From contig NZ_JVVM01000006.1 of assembly GCF_001054325.1 (NCBI RefSeq), positions 62,001 through 126,000 of the forward strand: 64,000 nt of DNA. The letters run 5' to 3'. The first letter of the stretch is position 1. Each line of letters opens with the position of its first letter. Below are positions 58,846 to 64,000 of the stretch, in pieces. This stretch comes from Corynebacterium vitaeruminis (GTDB lineage Bacteria; Actinomycetota; Actinomycetes; Mycobacteriales; Mycobacteriaceae). The notes under the pieces were generated by a model that was not told the DNA's origin, searched no databases, and saw nothing but the letters and a program-made list of their open reading frames with translations. The position numbers were made by a program, and so were the translations under genes.

Positions 58846-59838
58846 ATGACGTTCCTAAACTCAACTTTTGCGCACCCCGGCTGGCTGCTCGCACTCGTTT
58901 TGCCTCTTGTGGCAGCCGTGGCCTATTGGGTCAGCACTAAGCAGCGAAAGCAGCGTGCCATTGCCTTTGGAAACTTCACAATCGTTGGGTCACTGGGGAA
59001 TAAGTCGTCGGCTCGCATGCGCCATGTCGTGGCTATCAGTACGCTGTTGTCCCTAGTTCTGGTCATCATTTCATTGGCCGGCCCGATTTCGGAGACCAAA
59101 GTCGCCCGCAACCGTGCGACGGTCATGTTGGTGGTAGACGTTTCGCTTTCCATGTCGGCGACAGATGTTGCGCCCGACCGCATCACTGCAGCTAAAGATG
59201 CCGGCCAAGAGTTTGTGGAGAACCTTCCCGACGACCTCAATATCGGCCTAGTGACGTTCTCTGGCCGCGCTCGCACAGCCGTCAGCCCGACAACCAACCA
59301 TGACACAGTCAATCGAGCCCTCCAGGCGGCTGAATTGGATCAGGCGACTGCTACCGGTGATGCTATCGCCGCCGCGCTCGATGCCATTAATCAGTTCAGC
59401 GACTCGGTCCAAGGCGGGGGAGAAGGCGCTCCGCCAGCGACAATCGTGCTGCTTTCCGACGGTAAGCAGACCGTCCCGCAAGAGCTTGACGATCCACGTG
59501 GTGCCTACACGGCCGCCGCCGAAGCCGCTAAGGCCGGGGTACCGGTCAACACGATTTCCTTCGGCACCGCGCAGGGCGCAATTACGGTTCAGGGCGAATT
59601 AATTCCAGTGCCTAACGACGACGATTCGCTGCGAGAAATTGCTCGTCGAACTAAGGGTGAGTTCTTCAGCGCGGGTTCCCTCGAGCAACTCCGGGATGCA
59701 TATGGCTCGCTGGAGGATGACATCGGCTATGAACTCAAGCGGGCCGAGAACCCGAGGCCTTTCCTCATCGCGGCGTTCGCAATGCTGCTGGTGACTGTGA
59801 GCTCACTGTTAGTAACCAATCGTCGAATTCCGCAGTAG
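58846..59838 (+). CDS. Membrane-anchored VWA domain protein
   Basis: 330 residues: two N-terminal hydrophobic segments (about 10-27 and 60-82), a periplasmic/extracytoplasmic VWA domain with the metal-dependent adhesion site VMLVVDVSLSMSATD and VLLSDGKQT, and one C-terminal membrane segment (about 303-322). It is the likely client or partner of the MoxR/DUF58 pair (Rv1481-like). TACTGA at 58833-58838, 7 nt before the ATG, could give a leaderless mRNA, since AGGA is too far away. Confidence 0.88.
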   Translation: MTFLNSTFAHPGWLLALVLPLVAAVAYWVSTKQRKQRAIAFGNFTIVGSLGNKSSARMRHVVAISTLLSLVLVIISLAGPISETKVARNRATVMLVVDVSLSMSATDVAPDRITAAKDAGQEFVENLPDDLNIGLVTFSGRARTAVSPTTNHDTVNRALQAAELDQATATGDAIAAALDAINQFSDSVQGGGEGAPPATIVLLSDGKQTVPQELDDPRGAYTAAAEAAKAGVPVNTISFGTAQGAITVQGELIPVPNDDDSLREIARRTKGEFFSAGSLEQLRDAYGSLEDDIGYELKRAENPRPFLIAAFAMLLVTVSSLLVTNRRIPQ

Positions 59839-59942
59839 GGCCGGGGTTAGGGGGCCGTCGTAAAGCGATCGATATGGAACCCGGTTGGCTGGAGACCACG
59901 GGCGTTGAGCGACCGTCTTATGGTGTCCTCAGGCTGCGCTAC

Positions 59943-59948
59943 TAACAT
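59943..59948 (+). promoter_or_regulatory. Candidate -10 box of a leaderless hemH mRNA
   Basis: TAACAT ends 8 nt before the ATG at 59957 and no ribosome binding site precedes the gene. Same spacing as before rpe and the ABC-F gene. Confidence 0.4.
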
Positions 59949-59956
59949 GATTGCCT

Positions 59957-61015
59957 ATGTCTTCCGATAATTTTGACGCTATTTTGCTGTTGTCTTTCGG
60001 CGGTCCCGAGAAGATGGCCGATGTGCGTCCCTTCCTGGAGAATGTCACGCGCGGCCGCGGAATTCCGCCGGAGAGGTTGGATGAAGTCGGTGCTCACTAT
60101 GCGCACTTCGGCGGTAAGTCCCCGCTCAACGACTTAAACCGCGAGATTGTCGCCAACCTCGAGGCCGAGCTTGCTCGCCGTGGCTATGACTTGCCCGTTT
60201 ATTTCGGCAACCGAAATTGGCATCCGATGGCTGAAGACACTGCGGCGAAGATGGCTGACAACGGCGTCAAGCGAGCGCTCGTCTTCGCCACCAGCGCCTG
60301 GGGCGGCTACTCCGGTTGTCGCCAGTATCACGAAGACATTGCCCGGGTGCGCGAGTATCTGGGCGACCGCGCTTTTGACATGGAGAAAATCCGCAGCTTC
60401 TACGATCACCCGCTCTTTATCGAGGCCTATGCAGATGCCGTGCGCGACGCATTTGCCAAGCTGCCGGATGACCGCCGTGACGAGGCTCGGCTCATTTTCA
60501 CCGCTCACTCTATTCCGGTATCGGCAGACAAGGCGTCGGGGCCAGTAGAGCTTGGCGGAAACCTTTACTCTCGCCAGGTCAATGAAGCGGCACAGCTCGT
60601 CGCTGACGCTGTGGGGGTCAGCGACTTTGATGTCGTCTGGCAGTCTCGTTCCGGCCCGGAACACGTGCCGTGGTTGGAGCCTGACATTGTCGACCATGTT
60701 GAGGCTGAGGTTGCGCGCGGGCTCCGCTCCGCCGTCGTATGCCCAGTCGGTTTCATCTCCGACCATGTCGAGGTCGCCTGGGATTTGGATGCTGAACTGC
60801 AGGATGAGATGGCTAATCACGACATCGTCATCGAGCGAGTCGACACGCCTGGACCGACGGCTGCTTTCACTGACATGATTGTTGAGCTCATTGAGGAACG
60901 CATCGCAGACGCCGAACCGCGCCGCCTGGGAAGTGAACCGCTGCTCGGCTCGGCCTGCAACGGCGCGCCCTGTGCCACTTCCTGTTGCATGCCGACAAAG
61001 CGCCGCCCGCACTAG
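59957..61015 (+). CDS. hemH: Ferrochelatase (coproporphyrin-type, Fe-S)
   Basis: 352 residues from ATG 59957 (two codons after a TTG that is also in frame). Motifs: LLSFGGPE near the N-terminus, FTAHSIPVS with the catalytic His, and a Glu-bearing [10 protein letters not shown] stretch. The C-terminus carries [11 protein letters not shown], the cysteine pattern that holds a [2Fe-2S] cluster in actinobacterial ferrochelatases. In these bacteria it inserts iron into coproporphyrin III. Position after the VWA gene matches Rv1485 order. Confidence 0.93.
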   Translation: MSSDNFDAILLLSFGGPEKMADVRPFLENVTRGRGIPPERLDEVGAHYAHFGGKSPLNDLNREIVANLEAELARRGYDLPVYFGNRNWHPMAEDTAAKMADNGVKRALVFATSAWGGYSGCRQYHEDIARVREYLGDRAFDMEKIRSFYDHPLFIEAYADAVRDAFAKLPDDRRDEARLIFTAHSIPVSADKASGPVELGGNLYSRQVNEAAQLVADAVGVSDFDVVWQSRSGPEHVPWLEPDIVDHVEAEVARGLRSAVVCPVGFISDHVEVAWDLDAELQDEMANHDIVIERVDTPGPTAAFTDMIVELIEERIADAEPRRLGSEPLLGSACNGAPCATSCCMPTKRRPH

Positions 61016-61064
61016 ATTCCTCTGGCTTCAGATGGGGAGCTGAGAGGGGCCGCTAGGGAAACTG

Positions 61065-61922
61065 CTAGCGCGTCCACTCCTGAATCGCGTATTCAACCGC
61101 ACTCATCCGCGCCTGCCGAATCTTCCGCCACAGGGGGATGAGCTGCGCATCAAACGCGGAGCTGCCGTGCCCCGACTCGCTGCCCTGCGCCACCGCCAGA
61201 ATCGACGACACACGGTCAGCTCGGGCCAGCACCCCCAGTGCACGGCGCGGCACATCATCCGGCACAAACGCCATGTCCAGGTGGTCGTCGAGCATGCCGA
61301 CCATCAGTCGGGGATCTGCTTTCGGGGTGCCACTGCTTGACGACGTCAACGGTGAGCGCGGCATCCCCGCAATAGTTGCAGCCGCACCCCGTGCCGCATC
61401 CGCCAACTGCAGATCCGCCTCACCGGGGGAGAGATAGGCCGGCTCGGGGAGGTGGCCTTCCAGCGTGTACCAGTGCCACTGCGGCAACCCCGGCACCGGC
61501 GAAGTCACCGGTATGAGCACGTGGTTCCAACCCGGCTCTGCGTCCGCAATCACAATGGCTGAGCCCGCTGCACGTGCAGCCTCGGCGGCGTCGGTTCCCG
61601 CAGGCAATGCAGGTGCATCACCGGGCCCGGAAAGAATAAGGCGGACGAGGGGACGGTGGTCACTGTGCCAATCTCCCGATTCAGTGACTGCTCGAAGAAG
61701 GCGGAGCATGTCGCTTCTATCGAGGTCGGCATCGCAATCGATGACATTGGGGACCGTGGCGTCGGCAAGCACGAACGTCCCCGGAACTGACGTGGGTCCG
61801 CCGAGCGAATCAAGCGCGTCGATGAGATGATCGTAATTTTCCAAACCCGACAGCCACGCACCGAGCCAAAGGGCGATGTGCTGAGTCGGGCTCCAGACCT
61901 GGTCGAGAACACTGCGCTGCAT
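61065..61922 (-). CDS. Hypothetical protein
   Basis: 285 residues from ATG 61922; the open frame extends to 62069 across the divergent gene's start and is unlikely. No membrane segment or recognised domain. It is rich in Ala, Asp and Pro, with several Asp/His residues (DADLDRSD; HSDHRPL) and a GPGDAPALP loop. It opposes hemH (convergent) and diverges from the DUF3097 gene. I recognise no family. It may be a corynebacterial conserved gene, but that was not tested. Confidence 0.6.
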   Translation of the reverse strand: MQRSVLDQVWSPTQHIALWLGAWLSGLENYDHLIDALDSLGGPTSVPGTFVLADATVPNVIDCDADLDRSDMLRLLRAVTESGDWHSDHRPLVRLILSGPGDAPALPAGTDAAEAARAAGSAIVIADAEPGWNHVLIPVTSPVPGLPQWHWYTLEGHLPEPAYLSPGEADLQLADAARGAAATIAGMPRSPLTSSSSGTPKADPRLMVGMLDDHLDMAFVPDDVPRRALGVLARADRVSSILAVAQGSESGHGSSAFDAQLIPLWRKIRQARMSAVEYAIQEWTR

Positions 61923-61973
61923 AGTGCAGCTCATCCTAGTGCAGTGTGTCGCCGGTTCCGTAACCCATGCTGT

Positions 61974-61979
61974 TAATCT
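61974..61979 (+). promoter_or_regulatory. Candidate -10 box of a leaderless mRNA for the DUF3097 gene
   Basis: TAATCT ends 8 nt before the ATG at 61988. No ribosome binding site is present before that start. Confidence 0.4.
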
Positions 61980-61987
61980 CAGTACCC

Positions 61988-62842
61988 ATGAGCTTTCAAG
62001 ATCCGTATCGCAATCAGGACGTGTTTGCCGGCGCGCGTGGCCACCGCCGTCGTATTCCGCAGCCGGCACGCGAGGTGACAGCAGAAAGTGGTGTTGTCGT
62101 CGAGGCGTCCTATGACGGATTCGTCGGTGCGATTATCGGGTTGGAGAAGACTTTCGACGGCTGGTGCGTCCGATTGGAGGATCGTCACGGCAAGTCTCGG
62201 CTGTTTCCCATGCACGAGCGCGGTTTTCTCATCGATGGCAAACCTGTGACTCTGGTGCGCCCGAAGGCACAGCCGAAGAAGCCCTCACAGGATCTGTCAG
62301 CATCTGGCTCGCGCAAGGTTCACAATGTCAAGGCTAAGGTTGCTCTGCCCAGTCGTATTTGGGTCGAGGGTATTCATGACGCGGCAATCGTAGAGAAGGT
62401 GTGGGGTCACGACCTGCGCGTTGAAGGCGTGGTCGTCGAGTATCTGGAGGGTCTGGACAATCTGCCTGAGCGTTTGGCCGAATTCGGTCCGGGACCGAAG
62501 CGCCGAGTTGGCGTCCTGGCTGACCACTTGGTGGAAGGCAGTAAAGAAAGCCGCATGACTCAACAGCTCGGTCCGCATGTGATGGTCACAGGCCACCCGT
62601 TTATCGACGTTTGGCAGGCGGTCAAGCCCTCATCGGTAGGCATCGAGGCGTGGCCAGAAGTTCCTTACGGGGAGGACTGGAAGACAGGAATCTGCCGTCG
62701 CTTGGGCTGGGGAGACGATCCCAAGGACGGCTGGCGACGTGTCTACGCGGGTGTACATACTTACCGCGATTTGGAATCTGACTTGATTGGTGCAGTTGAG
62801 CGCCTGGTCGACTTTGTAACTGAGCCGCATCTGCAGTACTAG
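61988..62842 (+). CDS. DUF3097 family protein
   Basis: 284 residues from ATG 61988; the earlier in-frame codons would enter the divergent promoter region. Recognised by GFVGAIIGLEKTFDGWCVRLEDRHGK near residue 40 and PSRIWVEGIHDAAIVEKVWGHDLR in the middle, where it resembles the TOPRIM-like nucleotide-binding region, followed by RVGVLADHLVEGSKE. An actinobacterial family of unknown function. Confidence 0.8.
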   Translation: MSFQDPYRNQDVFAGARGHRRRIPQPAREVTAESGVVVEASYDGFVGAIIGLEKTFDGWCVRLEDRHGKSRLFPMHERGFLIDGKPVTLVRPKAQPKKPSQDLSASGSRKVHNVKAKVALPSRIWVEGIHDAAIVEKVWGHDLRVEGVVVEYLEGLDNLPERLAEFGPGPKRRVGVLADHLVEGSKESRMTQQLGPHVMVTGHPFIDVWQAVKPSSVGIEAWPEVPYGEDWKTGICRRLGWGDDPKDGWRRVYAGVHTYRDLESDLIGAVERLVDFVTEPHLQY

Positions 62843-62890
62843 CCCCAGAATTTTGATGCCGCATGACCAACACTTGCTCAACAAAGTAGG

Positions 62891-62896
62891 TAGGGT
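62891..62896 (+). promoter_or_regulatory. Candidate -10 box of a leaderless nfeD mRNA
   Basis: TAGGGT ends 6 nt before the GTG at 62903. A GAGG sits only 3 nt from the GTG, too close to serve as a normal ribosome binding site. Confidence 0.35.
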
Positions 62897-62902
62897 GAGG
62901 GC

Positions 62903-63340
62903 GTGATTCCTCTCCTTTGGCTCGGAGCAAGCCTCCTACTGGTTCTCGGTGAACTAGCGGTGGGAGATTTAGCACTGTTAATGCTTGGAGGTGGTGCGCT
63001 GGCAGCGTCCGGTGCGAGCCAGCTTGGAGCGCCACTTTGGCTGTCAGTGGTTATCTTCGCCGTTGTGTCCGCCGCACTTGTACTGACAGTGCGCCCAATG
63101 TTGCGCAAAAAGATGGCAAAACCGGACAAATCCGCTGAACTGGAGTCGCGTCCGGAGCTGCTAGCTGGCCGTCATGCTGAGGTCATTGAGCCAGTTTCCT
63201 CGTCTGCGGGTCTGATTAAGGTCAACGGCGAGTTGTGGAGCGCGCGCAGTCTACTGTCTGCGCAGACCTTTGATACGAAGGAAAGAGTCACGATTGTAGA
63301 GATTTCGGGCAATACCGCAGTAGTGGACAAGCTGCTCTGA
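62903..63340 (+). CDS. NfeD-like membrane protein
   Basis: 145 residues, GTG start. Two or three hydrophobic segments (about 2-21, 23-42 and 45-66) precede a C-terminal OB-fold domain (GLIKVNGELWSARSL; RVTIVEISGNTAVV), diagnostic of short NfeD proteins. These pair with SPFH/stomatin proteins in the membrane; the next gene is such a protein. Confidence 0.88.
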   Translation: MIPLLWLGASLLLVLGELAVGDLALLMLGGGALAASGASQLGAPLWLSVVIFAVVSAALVLTVRPMLRKKMAKPDKSAELESRPELLAGRHAEVIEPVSSSAGLIKVNGELWSARSLLSAQTFDTKERVTIVEISGNTAVVDKLL

Positions 63341-63432
63341 GCAGTTAACTCACTTATTAGGGCGCTCGGAGCACTCTTAATTACCGACCATCAAATAACT
63401 GACCACACAGCTTTAGCTACGAGGGGAATCCT

Positions 63433-64000
63433 ATGGAAGGCTTTATTATCCTCGTCGTTTTCATTCTCGTGGTTGTTGCCCTGGTTCTCAAAGCGATTGT
63501 CCTAGTTCCACAGGGCGAAGCGGCAATCGTAGAGCGCCTCGGACGATACACGCAGACACTGAACAGCGGCCTAAATTTCATCATCCCGATTATTGACCGT
63601 GTGCGCGAGAAGGTCGATACCCGTGAGCGTATGGTCACCTTCCCGCCACAGGCAGTGATTACGGAAGACAACCTGACTGTTGCTATCGACACCGTCGTGA
63701 CTTTCCAGGTCAACGAGCCGGACCGGGCAATCTACGGTATCGATGACTACATCTTCGGTGTCGAACAGATCACCACCGCAACGCTTCGCGACGTCGTGGG
63801 CGGTCTGACGCTGGAAGAGACGCTGACTTCCCGCGACTACATCAACCGCCGTCTGCGCGGCGAGCTGGACGAAGCCACTGCAAAGTGGGGACTTCGTATT
63901 GCCCGCGTGGAGTTGAAGGCTATCGAGCCGCCACCGTCCATTCAGCAATCGATGGAAAAGCAGATGAAGGCCGACCGTGAAAAGCGCGCCATGATTCTGA
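63433..64000 (+). CDS. SPFH/band 7 (stomatin-like) protein, N-terminal part (cut by window end)
   Basis: About 189 residues in the window with the frame still open at base 64000. An N-terminal membrane segment (about 3-22) is followed by the SPFH domain (VPQGEAAIVERLGRYTQTL; RERMVTFPPQAVITEDN; DYINRRLRGELDEATAKWGLR). GAGGGGAATC just upstream provides the ribosome binding site. It forms membrane microdomain complexes with NfeD, encoded immediately upstream. Confidence 0.9.
   Translation, partial: MEGFIILVVFILVVVALVLKAIVLVPQGEAAIVERLGRYTQTLNSGLNFIIPIIDRVREKVDTRERMVTFPPQAVITEDNLTVAIDTVVTFQVNEPDRAIYGIDDYIFGVEQITTATLRDVVGGLTLEETLTSRDYINRRLRGELDEATAKWGLRIARVELKAIEPPPSIQQSMEKQMKADREKRAMIL

Overview
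The window is a 64 kb stretch of an actinobacterial chromosome, almost certainly a Corynebacterium. Evidence: the gene order uvrC-rapZ-yvcK-whiA-gap-pgk-tpi-ppc-secG, the actinobacterial pair opcA/zwf with tal and tkt, the block ctaA-ABC-mptB facing sufR-sufBDCSUT, and the acn/acnR to NlpC/P60-moxR-DUF58-VWA-hemH block, all recognisable from corynebacteria and mycobacteria. It is moderately GC-rich with compact operons. I cannot name the species with confidence. No rRNA, tRNA, CRISPR array, prophage or transposase gene was seen.

Layout. 1-6.5 kb: end of fmt, rsmB, rpe, then riboflavin synthesis (ribD, ribC, ribBA, ribH) and a PH-domain membrane protein. 6.6-11.8 kb: uvrC, rapZ, yvcK, whiA. 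12-18.5 kb: lower glycolysis (gap, pgk, tpiA), ppc and secG. 18.6-27.6 kb, minus strand: the pentose phosphate set tkt, tal, zwf, opcA, pgl, in which a plus-strand GntR/ABC-transporter module (22.2-24.0 kb) separates tal from zwf. 27.9-33.9 kb: haem A synthesis (ctaB, ctaA), a two-gene ABC exporter and the mannosyltransferase mptB. 34.1-40.5 kb: the Fe-S assembly operon sufR-B-D-C-S-U-T. 40.9-45.4 kb: a LysP-type permease, a lycopene-cyclase-like flavoprotein and an ABC-F ATPase. 45.4-53.7 kb, minus strand: acn, acnR, two class I glutamine amidotransferases and a two-component system with an unusual double-module kinase. 54-64 kb: DUF6676-type membrane protein, NlpC/P60 endopeptidase, moxR/DUF58/VWA, ferrochelatase, a hypothetical gene, DUF3097, NfeD and the start of an SPFH protein.

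The genes are mostly housekeeping: central carbon metabolism (glycolysis, pentose phosphate, anaplerosis, aconitase), cofactors (riboflavin, haem A, haem, Fe-S clusters), cell wall (NlpC/P60, MptB) and repair. Fe-S assembly and haem synthesis sit near their consumers aconitase and ferrochelatase.

The most unusual signals are: (1) a 93-bp dispersed repeat present three times without gaps, each copy placed just beyond a rho-independent terminator in a convergent intergenic region; (2) a histidine kinase made of two successive membrane/kinase halves, the second degenerate; (3) the GntR/ABC cassette interrupting the pentose phosphate cluster; (4) repeated TANNNT boxes 6-9 nt before start codons, suggesting leaderless mRNAs; (5) an in-frame Ser-Thr-Gly tandem repeat in the NlpC/P60 protein.
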